A stretch of 64,000 bases of DNA from Gonapodya sp. JEL0774 (GCA_027604505.1 JADIIX010000091.1:28526-92525), one strand, 5' to 3'; positions 1-12,123 are shown, counted from the stretch's first letter. The notes: generated by a model from the sequence alone, not told the origin. Numbers and translations: made by a program.

Positions 1-210
1 GGCAACGCATTGCAAAAAAGGCTTTCGTTGCAATCCGAAGAGGCGGTGAAGTTGGAAAGACGTCACGGACGAACGGAACAGTACAATACCCACGTCATTC
101 GTCCGCTTGCCAGAGCCAAGAAAGCACAAATTCTGTCACGAGAAACGCTGAAAATAGGTCGATTAAGAGCCATCAAGCTGCTGAGACTCCTTTTACGGCC
201 TATCTCGTGA
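1..210 (+). CDS. C-terminal end of an unnamed gene, cut by the window edge
   Basis: Frame 1 is open from the first base to a TGA at 208-210, giving about 69 residues rich in Arg, Lys, Leu and Gln, which suggests a basic helix or coiled coil. No family is recognised. It is read as the last exon of a gene entering from the left, because the frame is open at the edge and the only Met-like codon in it is internal. It ends 24 bp before a convergent minus-strand frame. It could also be a chance open frame. Confidence 0.35.
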   Translation, partial: GNALQKRLSLQSEEAVKLERRHGRTEQYNTHVIRPLARAKKAQILSRETLKIGRLRAIKLLRLLLRPIS

Positions 211-233
211 TCGAAGAGTGTCTTGACTTCTCT

Positions 234-629
234 TCATTTGGGTTCGGTCGGCTTTCCCAGTCGCATCCGGCCGGATTCTTGGCATCGAGCAGTCAGCCTC
301 AAATCCAATAAGTCATGCAGCATCGACCGGGGGAAAACTTCTCCGCAGCAGTTCCCGTCCATGACAAATTGATGGCCTGCCGAGAGTAGCTTTCTCAGTC
401 GCAACGTCCGCTTCTTTCCGTTGGCTCTTCTCACAATCCATGCAATTTGCTCTCCATTATATCGACTAGATGCTTCACTCTCGATTGGTGGTGAAAGGGA
501 GATGATGGAGTCGGGGTCTCTCAACAACACACCAGACAACGTTCGGGATCGGCCGTTTTTGGATAACTTGTACGTCTCATGATTTTGCTCAGGCTCAAAT
601 GGCAGAATATGTCGCCTATTACGGTACAT
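234..629 (-). CDS. Hypothetical 131-residue ORF
   Basis: From the first ATG (complement of 627-629) the frame is open to 234 and encodes a basic, Arg/Leu-rich protein with no signal peptide, membrane segment or motif I recognise. It faces the partial plus-strand gene at 1-210. Frame length and moderately protein-like composition are the only support. It could be an exon of a larger spliced gene. Confidence 0.25.
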   Translation of the reverse strand: MYRNRRHILPFEPEQNHETYKLSKNGRSRTLSGVLLRDPDSIISLSPPIESEASSRYNGEQIAWIVRRANGKKRTLRLRKLLSAGHQFVMDGNCCGEVFPRSMLHDLLDLRLTARCQESGRMRLGKPTEPK

Positions 630-729
630 AGTGGGTGCTGGTTGCAGCAGGCGGATCCCTTCTCCGCCACCACCCAAAAAAAAAAATGACAGCCCACAAC
701 ACCCCTCACCCGGATGAGTCCCAGCCAAG

Positions 730-2186
730 ATTACACCGGCGGAACGTCTTTTCGGTCAACTTCGCTCAATTTAAGATAACTGCGAGTATGACCGCTGCAT
801 CCCGGTTCCGCAATCGTCGAAACCATTCAAACACGCCGTATTCGCTCACCAAATCCTCCGCCAGTTTCCCTGGTCAGGGTGACCGGAACATAGCGGAACA
901 GGCACAGACAATCATGACAGGATAAGTATTATCAGCCTATGATACCCAGAACCGGAGTTGCACCGGAGCGAAGCCGGTACTCATACTCGTTTCGATTGAC
1001 TTTGTCTCACAAAACGCCGCTACAACGAATATCTTGCCCATCACCATTATACTTAGAATGATGGACAGGAACTGCTAAATGGATTCTGGAGCTCCAACGT
1101 AAGGGAGTCAATGAACCCACAGAAGACCTGACCCATTCACACCGTGAATCAGCTTCCGAGGTATTCGTCGACAAGGATGCTGAATACAGCATATGCCTCC
1201 GGTCGTTTTCTCGTCGAATGAAACAACTTGTCGCACACTGGCTTTCTCACGTGTGAGGTCTCAAAGACCCTTGACCTGCAACAGTATTATGTCGATTCAA
1301 ACACCACTGCATTATCTATTATGTATCACAGCATCATGACGCGCTGACAATCTCTTTGTATGTATATTAAGAAACCTGGTAATCGCCAGGCTGACCATAT
1401 GAAAATAGAAGTCGGTTTACTTTCGTTCCGAAAGAAGATTTCCGAATAGTAGAGTGAAGCACCCAGGGTTGCTCTGGGCATGGGCGCGTGGCTGCTTTTT
1501 GAATCGAGCGAATGGACTGTGCAGATGATTCGTGGTGGAGGTTTTGAGTGTTGCGTTGCTTATATCCTCCACCCCGGCAGCTCCAGGTTGATTCTTTACA
1601 ATTTTTTTTTAAAAACAGATGTAACCTTCCATGCGAAGCCCAGTGGGTTGCATTTTTTGTGTGGAGCATCCTTGCTGAGGATGTTGTCTGCGGCACCATT
1701 ACAATGCACTAGGGTCCCAGTCTGCGCGACACGATTACCACAGGTGCGTTGTGCCACCTCGCAACAGAAAGGGACCCATCTACCACTAAAACTATCTATC
1801 TCAAGGAGATTCCGAATGCAGAAACGGACGGTCACATATGCGACCTACTCCAGAAACTCAACCATCAGGCACAAAAGAAGAAAACACCACTCCTGGAATG
1901 AAAGAAAAGAAAATGGAAAGTCAAAATCGGGTAGTATGGCACTGAAGGATTTAATCCAAGTTTGAAAAACGGAAGAAGGCACATCCAAAAAGAAATGGCA
2001 TTCAGTTCCAATCAGCATAACACAGACAAGGGCAGCAGAGTTCAAATTTTGGGAGGACAACTTACTGTAGCCAGGAAACTTCGTGGGGAAGATTTGGGAC
2101 ATGAACAGATCATGTAGGTAGTAACGAACCCTGGAACACTCTCTGTGGTAGAGAAGAAAGGGAAGAGAGGAACGTAACCATCTTCA
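730..2186. other. No gene resolved
   Basis: Only short overlapping frames are present on both strands, none with recognisable protein content or well-placed splice sites. There is a T-run near 1600-1611 and AT-rich stretches. I see no RNA gene or repeat. Confidence 0.4.
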
Positions 2187-2408
2187 TCACCTCAGTCCAA
2201 GGGGGGGCCTCAACAGACTCAATAAGAACAACAATCGAGCTATGCTCTCACCTGGATGAGTGCACACTTGGTATGCTGGAAGGTGCAGTGATGGTGCTGT
2301 TGTAGCTAGAGCAGCTGCAGTCATTAGAAAGTTGTCTGTCCCTGCATCATCAAGCTTGAGCTCAGACTCGTTGTCGAGCTGAATGTCCATCATCTCTGTG
2401 TTGGCCAT
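2187..2408 (-). CDS. Short hypothetical ORF, possible first exon
   Basis: From an ATG at 2408 the frame codes an acidic start followed by an Ala/Thr/Leu-rich stretch. A possible GTGTGC donor follows the Gln codon near 2271, so the part below it may be intron. No family is recognised and no second exon could be joined confidently. Confidence 0.2.
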   Translation of the reverse strand: MANTEMMDIQLDNESELKLDDAGTDNFLMTAAALATTAPSLHLPAYQVCTHPGESIARLLFLLSLLRPPLGLR

Positions 2409-2738
2409 CTTTGCCGACGCGTCGGGCCTGCCAAGTGCCACGGATTGGGAACAAATTGATGGCAGGCAACTTGATGCAACAGGACAAGGCAAGTGATAGA
2501 CGGAGAGCGGCAAGATGGGTGTATAATCAGTAATTCGAATGAATGGACTTTATGTCCTGGGCACAGTGAAACCCGCACTGACCAGCAGCAGCCCCTTCAA
2601 CAATATAATATATTGCAGGTGCCAGGGTGTGCGTAACACTCACGTTGTTTCGTTACAACAACAAGATTGGATAGATAGAGAAGCGGAAGTAAAATCAACC
2701 TGGTCTGCTGTATTATTATGACAATGCTTTGGCTCCCC

Positions 2739-2845
2739 GCTCTTCGCACGAAACAGTGACGCATTTGGCTCTTCGCACGAAAGAATGACTCGCTCTTCGC
2801 ACGCAAGAGTGACTCAATCTTTTCGCTCTTCGCACGAAAGAGGCC
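2739..2845. repeat. Four copies of a 16 bp direct repeat
   Basis: The core GCTCTTCGCACGAAAG occurs at 2739, 2768, 2792 and 2825. Copies 1 and 3 differ by one base late in the core. The spacing is irregular (29, 24 and 33 bp), with GTGACT-like flanks after copies 1 to 3. It sits between genes, is too few and too irregular for a CRISPR array, and looks like a degenerating minisatellite. Confidence 0.75.
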
Positions 2846-3362
2846 CAGACTAAAGCTTTTCCGACAGTGTTCATTTGCTGCCTGCAGCTAGTAGCGAGCG
2901 CCTGCAATTAGCCTGCAGATAGCGAGCTTGTACGGTACATAATTTCGTAGACCCAAGATTCTGCCCGTTATTATGAATTGGTCAATTGTTTCTGGATTGT
3001 TTCTGGTACATAGCTCTGTTACGTACTCCCGAGAACGGATTCTGAGTCTAAAAATACATTAAACACAAGGCAGTTTCTAACATAAACACCGCCACAGTAT
3101 ATGAGCGTAGTATGGTTGTCGTATGCGTGTCCGTCACCTCCGGAGCACTGCAAATAGATATTGGCAGCAACAATTCGAACTCTTTTCATGCAGGCACAAA
3201 ACTACTCCTGCATAATGCCATCTCTCCCTTCTTGAATTATTTTGATCCTCAAGTTTCACACACCTGGTTTCCTTAACAGCTCATTTTCATGCGAACTGTG
3301 CCTTGTCGGTCAAAGTCCCGGTTCACAATTTTAATTCCATCTTGATCGCCGCATACGGTCGT
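2846..3362. other. Intergenic, 3' of the ankyrin-SH3 gene
   Basis: AT-rich sequence with no supportable frame. It contains the 3' flank of the minus-strand gene that ends at 3363. No terminator-like or RNA structure was recognised. Confidence 0.4.
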
Positions 3363-6300
3363 CTAAGAGCGGCTTCTGCCGTCGCCTTTCTTCGAAGAGG
3401 ACATTGTCCTCGGGGGAATTACCACAATCTCGCTAACCGCGGTAGCATCTGGCGAGAGACACGCAGAGGGGAAGAACCCACTTTGAACCGTAGACTTGTT
3501 CAGACCCTGAGAAAAATTGCGAAATGCTGTCAATCTTAATTCACGTCATTGTTTGACACGAGCATCTAACCCACCGCAGACCACCCATCCGCGTACTGGA
3601 AGAGACTCACAACCCTTTCGCCAACATTTAGGGCCAACTCGTCTTTTTCACGTGGTTCATAGGGACTCACGACGTACAGCACACGTTTGACAGGCGCAGG
3701 AATTGCCGGGAGGGACGCATGCGTGGCTATTGGTAGATCCCGAGGTCGGACAATCTTGGAACCATTCGTCTTGCCCGTACCGTTGCCATTCCGACCAACG
3801 CCGCTGAGCATCCCATTAGCGCCAGAAACAGTCGAATTTTGAAGGACCCATTCCAACTCCGCAACCCTCTTTCGTTGCAACTGAAGATCCGTCTCTGCTA
3901 CTGCTCGAAGTCTTGCCTCTTCCGCACGAATTGCATTCTCTTCGGTCACAGCTCTCTCCAATCTCTCACGCGTAGTGACGGCCTTCACTGCCCGACTGCG
4001 CTCTGCAGCAAGCTCGTTCTCGAGCCTAAGAAGCTGGGCATTGTCAGGCTCGATTCTCACTTTTCTCAGTTCTTGCAACAGCCGTTCTCGCTCCGCAACA
4101 AGATCTTCCACTTGAGTTCGAGCCCCAGCGAGCTCGGATTCGAGAGCCCGTATTCGGTTTGTGCTCGAACCGGGGTCTGGAGTCAAGCCGCGCTGCATTA
4201 ACCCCTCCTGCATGGTAGCTACGTCGGCATTCCGCGCTCTTTCGGATGAGAGCTCAATCTCGAGCCAGCGACGTTGCTCCTTCAGTTCTTCGGCGAACTC
4301 GCGTTCGGCAGTCAGCTGTTTCTGCAGCTGCTGGACCTCGGCTTCCAAAACTGCGGTGAGATCCTCCTTGGCACTCTTTTGAAGCTTCTCACCCTTCTTC
4401 ACATTTTCCTTGAGTTGACGGAGTTCGTCAGCTGTCTGACGATAGCCCTTGTACATTTCCTAAGTGTGAAACCACACATAAGCGAGGCGAACGGTTTTCA
4501 GTTTGGAAATCAAAACTCCACACACCTCTTCAAGTTCTGCAATCCTGTCATCTCGCTCAGTTACCTGTGCGCGCAACGAGTCTACATAAGCCGCCATTTC
4601 GTTCTCGTCGCCGGCGGCCCTGGCGCCCAGATCTTCTTCTAACAACGCAATCTGATTCATGAGCTTGGTAATCCTCTCTTCCCTCGCGCGCACCTGGCCT
4701 CTTGCCTCCTGTGCCTGCCTCTGAGCCGCACCGAGTTCATTGCCCATCGTCGTGAGGCGCTCGGTCCGGTCCGCCTTGGTTCGCGAGTGGGCTGCTTCGG
4801 AATCACGCAAACGCTCCTCGATAGAGAGGAGTTGCCCACGAAGAGCTTCCATGGCGGCACGCTTTCCTTCGTCAGCTTCAACCAAACGAGCTATACGAGC
4901 ATCTCGTTCGCGGATAACAGCACGAAGACCACGAATAATGGCGGATGGGTCCGCCGAGTCGGAGGCATCTGTGGCGACATCAGCAGCCTCCATGTCCGCA
5001 GGGCCCGCGATGTGCTCATTCTTATCATTCAGGTGTTCCACACTGATTGAGCCGAACAAACCATTGGCATCCTCCAGTCTCTGTCTCTCGTCCTCCAATG
5101 CCAACACTCTTTCGTCTCTCTCCCTCAGCATTTCTTCCAGCTCCTGCAACCTGTCTTCCCTTTCCCGCATCTCCGTTTCAAGCAACGCCAGCCTTTCATC
5201 CCTCTCCCGGACGGCGTTTTCCAGCTCGACCATCCTTTTGCGTCCTTCTCGATCCCTATCAGCAGGGTCCGAGTCTTTATTGGCCAACACACGCTGCAGA
5301 TCGTCCACTGTAGCGTCCAAGTCTCCTTCCAGCTCCGCAACTCGTGCGTCCAGTTCCGCGATTCGCGCCTCACGTTCAACTAGGACTGCGCGCAAGTCAG
5401 CGACTGTTGCTGGAAGTTCCACTTCATGGTCCACAATAGACTCAGATGGAAGTGGCGAAGGAGCGAGCGAAGGTGAAGGGTTGGAAAGTGTCTCCTCGAG
5501 CACAGCGCCTGCGGGCGGCTCAGCGGCAACCGCAAGGTTAACCGGCGGTAGCTCGCTCGGTGCTTCAGGACCTGTCGGGGCAAGACCTCCTATCCCCTTG
5601 GAGGATTGACGGTTGTGAGAAGCGATCCGTCGAGGATTTTCGGATGGAGGGGGCACCAACTGAGGAAAAGCGGCCTGGAGAGCCGCGACTGTCGTTGGCG
5701 ATGTCGCCACCGGGGAGAGTGGCGGCTGTTTCGTGGCGTGATCCTGAACCAGCTCGAACAAGTTTGGAATCTTCAGGGCTTTGGCCCTGATGAGCGCCGT
5801 AGGGGTGACCGTGGCACCCCCTTCCAGAAGAACTCGAACCACCTCAAGTTGCGGCAGAAGAGATATCCAGACGCACACCGCATCCCCATCTGTTGGATTG
5901 CGAATGAGGACCTCCCGTCCGGGGAAGTTGAAGAGGCGACGACCACGGGTGAGGGAAAATTCGAGAGCCGACGCAAACTTGAGAGCTTCGTCGTCATCCC
6001 AGCGCTCGTTATCCCAGCGAGATTGCGCTGTGTAGTATATAAGCAGAGCGACATTGAGAGTGAAACCGCAGGCCAGAAACAACTGTCTTGACCGTCCCAC
6101 TAACTCACTCCAAGGAGAATGCCACCCTCCAATGCGCCACTCGATTTTTGAGTTGGGATCACAGCCTGTTCGTTGAGTTCGAGACAGAACGTGGCGAATG
6201 TTGGAGGTTGGGCTAAACGCGTGGCCTGATTCTCCCACACAACCAATAAACGTGCTCACCAGCCTCCAACAGGGCCCTAACAACGTCAGCCCGGCCACTT

Positions 6301-6497
6301 CGGATAGCGAGGGCAAGAGGCGGCTCCATGTACTGTGAGTCAGACCGAGTTGTCCCATCAGGCATACGCACATTGAGCGTGACCCTCTTGCGAGCCTCAT
6401 TTGGATTCGCGCCAGCACGCAGGGATCTCTTGATTTGGTCGAGGTCAGCTTCCTCGAGAGCCTCGATCAGACGACCATTAGCTCCTTCAGATGCCAT
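3363..6497 (-). CDS. Ankyrin-repeat / long coiled-coil / SH3 scaffold protein
   Basis: Exons are 6497-6260, 6165-6109, 6027-4526, 4459-3575 and 3506-3363 (2826 nt, 941 residues). The N-terminus has two or three ankyrin-type repeats; the exon 1-2 junction rebuilds the typical LLEAGCDPN turn. A long, charged heptad-rich coiled coil with recurring RERDER/LEE units follows. The C-terminus is an SH3 domain: YVVSPYEPREKDELALNVG, then DGW, and after the last intron SGFFPSACL. The ATG at 6497 has a good context (A of ATG preceded by GCA, followed by G). SH3 and ankyrin domains bind proteins, so an adaptor role at the cell cortex or cytoskeleton is an inference. I know no named orthologue. The 94 and 81 bp introns near the N-terminus are less certain than the 66 and 68 bp introns near the C-terminus. 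Confidence 0.75.
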
Positions 6498-6854
6498 TGC
6501 GGAGGGAAGCTGGGGCCGGGACGGCTCTTTTCGTCTGGTGGCGCCTACTGTGGGATTCGAGCTGAAAGCTGTTGCAGCTGAGACTCGACCACAAATTTTC
6601 TCCGACCGGCTCTCCACGCGAGCCTGCTCTCAGAGGCACCGCGCACCGAATGTAGCGGAAGCTAGGTTATCCAAGTTTGTTTGACAGGTGAAGTGCAGCT
6701 CTGGCGCACACACAAAGGTCAGAGGCCACAACAAAACAGAAGAACCATTTCTTCTGGGATGATAAGAATTATGTCTTGTATTACGTCGCAATTCACATCT
6801 AAGAATGCTCTGCGATTGTCACAATGATATGGCATCGAGAAGAGACCCCTCTCG
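6498..6854. other. Intergenic
   Basis: Between two minus-strand genes: the 3' flank of the kinase and the 5' flank of the ankyrin-SH3 gene. Frames read upstream of 6497 use no ATG. Nothing else is seen. Confidence 0.45.
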
Positions 6855-9800
6855 TTACCAAGTTTTGAATAGACTGCGCCAGCGCCCTTTCTCCGACGTT
6901 CCAACAGGAACGACGGACGAAGTTGCAGTTTGTGGTGTGGTCAACGTCGAGTCCTGACACCTTGCTCGCTTTTCAGTGCGTGTTTTGAACCAGCTAAAGA
7001 GCTTAAACCGCGAGCATGAGGATGAGAGTGTTGGGCCATGTACTCGAGTGTCAAGGTGAAGTTGGTCGCCAGAGCAATCTTCTTTTGATCCGGCACACTG
7101 TGTGATTGTTCTAGCCAATTTCTTTGCGTGTCTCACGAGTCTCTTGGCGAGCGAGGTGTTGCGAATGGTACCCGAGGCCTTGAGAGGAGGGTGAACCAGT
7201 ACAATTTCGCTCGTTGATGAGCCAGCGCGCAAACAGTTCTCATTTGACGACGAGCAACATGGAATGCTTGTCGAGGAGGAATCTTTCGAGGCGACCTGGA
7301 CGGATTCCTCGTTGCAGCCGCGATATCCAACGGATATCATTTTCCCACTTGGTTCAGCCGAGGCAACAGCCGCTTCTAATGTTCGTTCGTTTACGAAAAT
7401 CTTCACGTTGTTACTGGGAAGTCGAGGGCACTCCATCAGCACTGGTGGTTGCTGAGAGATCAGAACGACGGTAAAACAACACAAACGAGCAATGATTATG
7501 TAAAGTAGCTTCCTCGCACTGGAACGTATCATCTGCCTACCTGGTTGAAGTGAAGGGTGGAAGGGAGCTCATCACCATCCGATTCACTTGATATGTGCGA
7601 AGAATTGTCCTCGGTCTTTTCAATAGGAGTTAGAGATGGAGGAGATGATAGAAATGGAGATTTGATTGTTGTTGCATCGCCAGTAGTGTCTGAGGTTTGG
7701 GACAGTCCCCGTTGGTCCTCTCCCTTGAAATGTTTCATTACCGGCCCGCTCAAATCCAATGAGTCGTCAAGAAGAGATGAAGAGTCGACAGAAGCATTCA
7801 GAATCGCCGGAAAGACGGTATCGAGCTGGGATGTGACTTCTTGAGTTGTCAAACAAAAGAGGCCCTGGCTACCGTCATCAGTGCTGGGACCAACATCCTC
7901 CTAAATTGATCCCAAAAGATAGTAAACAAGGCTCTGATTGACCGGTCAACGCGTTTACCTACAAAGCCGATCGCCTGCCAGACCCCACAAATTCCACCCT
8001 TCACTTCATACTCCGATAAAGCAAACTGAGGACCGAATTCCAGGGCGACTGCCTCTAGATCAGGCCCGGTGGCGCATAGTGTGATTTCATCGACTACCGG
8101 GTGTGTTGATTTTGGTATGGAATCGTCTTCATTGGTTTGAGGTGGTACACCTCGCCCTCCAAGCTGTGATGGCAGAGGTTTGCAATGCTGGCGCCAGTTG
8201 AGTACGTCAAAGATGAAGTCACTCACTTGCACAGGAGGTACCAACTCCGCCAAAAGGGCGGATTTTGCCGCCGTGAAGTCGGGGTTCAGAGATTCAGTCG
8301 GGAGCCACTAGAAGAACCGCGACATCGTTGGCCGGCTGTCATGAAAAACTCATCAAAAAAGCGCTTACCTTTCCAAAATAAACCACTTTGTCGATAATGA
8401 CATAAGTCGGATCCTCGTGGAAGTGGGCCCGCTTCCAAGTAGTGATCACATGGCGATGTGGCTTGACCCTTCTACCAAGGTGTCTTGACAGAATTTCGGC
8501 ATCTTCGTAGTCGACTGTAGCAGCTCTGAATATTTCCAGTAGATATGATTGCACAGTTGTACAAAGCTGTGGTTTCACATAGGCGGTCGCGGATGCTGGC
8601 CCTATCAAGGGAGTATCAACGTTCCTTTTCAAGAAGTGCTCCGCGAGCATCTCGAAAGAAAATAGCCTATTTGAAACAGGCACGGAATGGAAGTTTGATG
8701 CGGTGATGCCGGAGCTATGCAACTTAATGCATAATGTATGGAACAGAGTGCATAACGTTCTCTGAATCCTTCGTTTGACAGTATCAGCATCATCTGCAGA
8801 GGCATCAAGAAGTGCTTGTCTAGTAAAATCGATAATAGGGAACCTTATCAGGTTTGCAAGCTTAGCGAGGACCCGATCAGCAAAGATTCCCAAGAGACTT
8901 CGTGGGGAGGTGAAGAGAGGATTTGGTACTTCTAGAATTGTCTGAGTTACGGATGGGATGCCCATTGCCGACCTCAAGTGGGAGATATAGGGTGAAGAGA
9001 AAATCTCCAATATTGGAGGTCGCCTTGCAGGATTCGGATGGGCCATTCGACCAACGAGTTCTTTCAATGCCGGGAATCGATTCCATTCGGGCAAAAAAAT
9101 CATCTTGCCGCTCTTTCGCCGGCGATTCTTTGGACTCCAACTATCGCCATCTGGGAGATGCCGAGAGAACAGGTACTCGAACGCTGTAAAGAACACCATA
9201 CCGCATGAGAACACGTCCCATGCGAAGCCGTCTACCAGCCCATCCTTGGATTTGAACTTCGTTCTTTCAGAGCGGCATTCAGCAACAACTTCATTTGGAG
9301 CATAGAGCTCAGAGAACCCCTCGGGACATACAAACGGGGTCATTATTGCGAAGTGTCCCAGCCCGGGGTCAATAAGAAGGAGACGTGGTCGTGCATGCTT
9401 CCCAGTACTAGTCCCGGACGTCGATTCTGGTGGACATATCAAGATGTTTCCGGGTTTGATATCGCAATTGCAAACTCCGTTATGAGCCATGAACCTGAAG
9501 CAAGGATTCGTTCTCAAAGGCGCACAAACCCTACCACCACACAACGAAGTACTCACGCAACAGCATCAATCAACTGAATAAATACAAAGAGTAAATCTTG
9601 CTCCAGCTCGCTCCGTGTCCGCTGCCCCGTTTTTACCTTCTGTCGCTCCTGAGGCAACCAAACTTCCAGGTTACATGCTCCCTCTTCATATTGCAGAACG
9701 AGAAAGACTGTTGTCTTATCTGTCAAAGTTTTCTCCACTTGAAGGATGTTGGGATGAACACCGAGAAGAATCCCAATCGTTGCTTCCCATTGAACTCTAC

Positions 9801-10326
9801 AGCAATCGAATTTGTTGAAAGGAGAGCTGTCGTCCACAGAAAGTGGTACGGCCTTGATGGCCACCTTCCTTTGTAGCTCAAGATCGAAGGCAAGGTGGAC
9901 GCCTTCCTTTGCAGCTCCTCCGTTTCCCAACTTGACTCCAAGGAACTCGAATTCCAACCACTTCAGACCACTAGGGATTTGCTCGGCCGTGGGGAAGGGG
10001 TCACTTTTCTGGATGATTTGCAAATCGCTGGGGAGCTGCAGCATCCGATAAACGCCTGCCTTCATCTTCACTGAGTAGAAATGGAATGGGTGTTGGGTGT
10101 TGCGCACAGCCAGAAAGAGGGTTGAGCATGTCTTCGCATTGATCCAACGGCTTCGCACAGATGCATTCCACACTCCAAACTCCCGGCTCTCTCTCTCTCC
10201 GTCCATAGATCCCTTAATACGTACTACCCCGTCGTCCAGGCGACGAGCGACGAAAATCACGGCATTCTCGTCTAAATTATATTTAAAGTTGTTTCTCCTG
10301 TGTGGATGCCTGCCCCGAGTGCTCAT
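6855..10326 (-). CDS. Divergent protein kinase with altered HRD and DFG motifs
   Basis: Exons are 10326-9557, 9494-8369, 8307-7963, 7900-7541 and 7451-6855 (3198 nt, 1065 residues; introns 61-89 bp). About 120 residues of unknown N-terminal region precede a Gly-rich loop (GVKLGNGG, about 130-137) and VAIK with Lys158. The catalytic loop, rebuilt across intron 1, reads NCDIKPGN, so HRD is replaced but Asp268 and Asn273 remain. DFG is replaced by DPG (Asp299), and the APE-like motif reads APNE. The Lys-Asp-Asn-Asp set is present, so activity is possible but unproven. The roughly 550-residue C-terminal tail is Ser-rich and basic without known domains. Kinase membership is firm; the subfamily is unknown. 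Confidence 0.75.
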
Positions 10327-12027
10327 TGTGTGTCACCTGTCTCCAGACACTCCTGCGCAAACACACCGAGAACATATTTGATAGTCTTGACGAGCAAACA
10401 GAGCTTGGTTCGGAATCTGCACCTATCAAGATGCATGAAGCTGGATGCTCGCCAAATCGATGGAGGCTTGGCAGCCAAAAGGCGCTCAACGTTCACTGTA
10501 TTATGTATCTCTACTTGATAGACGTGCTCTGTTCCTTTTGGGTGCCATTGCTTGCCCTCCACACCGCTGCAAGAACCCGATGACCCAGTCCTCCACCATG
10601 CTCAGACACGGCCCGTCGAGGTATTTGTTGAGGGAGGGTTGGTCGGGTACGATGGACGACGCCGTGTCCGCGCCGGAGCCAGCACCACGCGCGCCTGTAG
10701 TGGAGGTGGAGGGAGAGGAAGGGGGTGTGAGGACCCTGTCGCACGTCCAGTGCAATGGGCGGAAAGCGAGCAACTGGGCGTGGAGGAGTCGATGAGGGAA
10801 GTTGGTGAGGTGGGGGTGCGGTGTGGGGTCGGACTGGGGTTATTGAGGGATTGAGGGAGGTGCAAGGACAGAGAGGTGAACAGGGTGTGATTAGCAGTCG
10901 TGTCTGGGTACAGACCCTCCCCGCGCCCCCGCCCCCTCCCCCGACCCCCTTGTCCCACCACCCTTGCCGCCACGACCCACACCAATCCCGTTCCAGCACG
11001 TAATCCGTCCCACTTCCGCTCTGTATTCTTCCCGTCGATTTCTGCCCACATGGCACGAAGGAGGTCCTTGTAGTGGAAAAAGAGCAGGCCGCAGTGGTGG
11101 TGGTGGGAGTGGTGGAGGTGGAGGTCGTTATCGGGCGCGGGGTCGTGGTCGGAGTCAGAGTGTCACAGGGACTACAGGGAACCGCAGAGAGTTTCCGTCA
11201 CGGTGACGAACATGGCCCTCCACCAGATATCCTCTTGCGTGGCTTGTTTGAGCATGGGGAGAAAGCCAAGGGCTGCGGGGGGGGGAGCGTTGTGGGAGGT
11301 GGGCAAGGAGAGGAGGAGGGAGTGGGAGTGGGAGGTGTGGAGGGAGAGGGTGGGGGGGGGGAGCGGGGGGGAGAGGTGGAGGTGTTGGGAGGGGAGAGAG
11401 TGGTGGGGTTCGAGACGGAGGAGATGTGGGAGAGGATGTGGTGGGGGAAGGAGAAGGACGTTGGTGTGGGTGCGGTTGTGGTGGAGAATGCCGATGTGCG
11501 GGTGTTGGTTGTGTTTGCAGGGAACAGTCCGAGCACCTTGACCGCAAACATGCGGAGCGTGTGTCGCACCTGGGTTCCCCACAAACTCTGCCCCGTATGC
11601 ACCCATGACTACCAACTCGACACACTCCAAGGCGTCTGCTCTTTCTGCGTGCCAGAGCAAACAAGGCCATGTCTGTCAATGACCGGTCTTTCCCGAATCT
11701 GGACGGGTTTTGATGGCTGCGTGAATGAGTTGAGCGGAGAGAAGGACCGGGCGCAGATAGGGGAAGCAGTCACTGCGCCACTTGGGCGGTGGGGGATGCG
11801 AATCAACGGCGGAAGCCATCCAGGCGGAGAGTGCGCAAAGGTGAAGACCTGGCAGTTGTGACCGTGGTAAATCACAAAGCGAAGACAATGCACAGGCCAT
11901 CTGCGCCATCTCCCCCAACTCGACATCGCGATTCTGCAAACGCCCGAATAAAAACACAGAGGTTTCTCAACCTCTGCACCGCTCGGCATCTCCGGTACAT
12001 GCAAGCGTTTGGTGCCCGTCCCGGTCA
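10327..12027. other. Unresolved low-complexity interval, possible minus-strand exons
   Basis: Long frames overlap on both strands because the minus strand is C/T-rich. On the minus strand, fragments near 11060-10990 (an LFFHYKDLLRAMW-type helix), 10640-10500 (SLNKYLDGPCLSMVEDW) and 12028-11609 look more protein-like than the plus-strand Gly/Val/Glu runs. I could not join them into one model, so I claim a probable minus-strand gene but give no product. Confidence 0.35.
11273..11460 (+). repeat. G-rich low-complexity tract
   Basis: The plus strand is almost all purine here, with many runs of 3 to 10 G, including about 10 in a row near 11352-11361. Such sequence has G-quadruplex or triplex potential. 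It lies inside the unresolved 10.3-12.0 kb interval, where the opposite strand encodes Pro/Ser/His-rich frames. Confidence 0.7.
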
Positions 12028-12123
12028 CGTTAAAAATGTAGCTAGGTTGACCTCTTCCCGCTTTACGACCTTCGACGCTCCGCGATGCTCATTCTTCAAA
12101 CGCCCAAACAGAAACACAGAGGT
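11936..12123. repeat. Imperfect direct repeat pair, 28 bp each
   Basis: Copies at 11936-11963 and 12096-12123 share AAACGCCC, a variable A-rich middle and AAACACAGAGGT. They are 160 bp apart. There is no associated mobile-element feature, and a duplicated exon edge or chance drift are both possible. Confidence 0.45.

Noticed and set aside
2739-2845. CRISPR-like array
   Set aside because: Four short, diverged copies with uneven spacing in a eukaryotic context; no leader or cas genes.
4740-5609. Plus-strand 289-residue Ser/Arg-rich ORF
   Set aside because: Antisense of the coiled-coil coding exon of the ankyrin-SH3 gene.
11073-11861. Plus-strand 262-residue ORF rich in Gly, Val and Glu
   Set aside because: It is a product of the G-rich tract; composition is repetitive, no domain, and the other strand also reads open in several frames.
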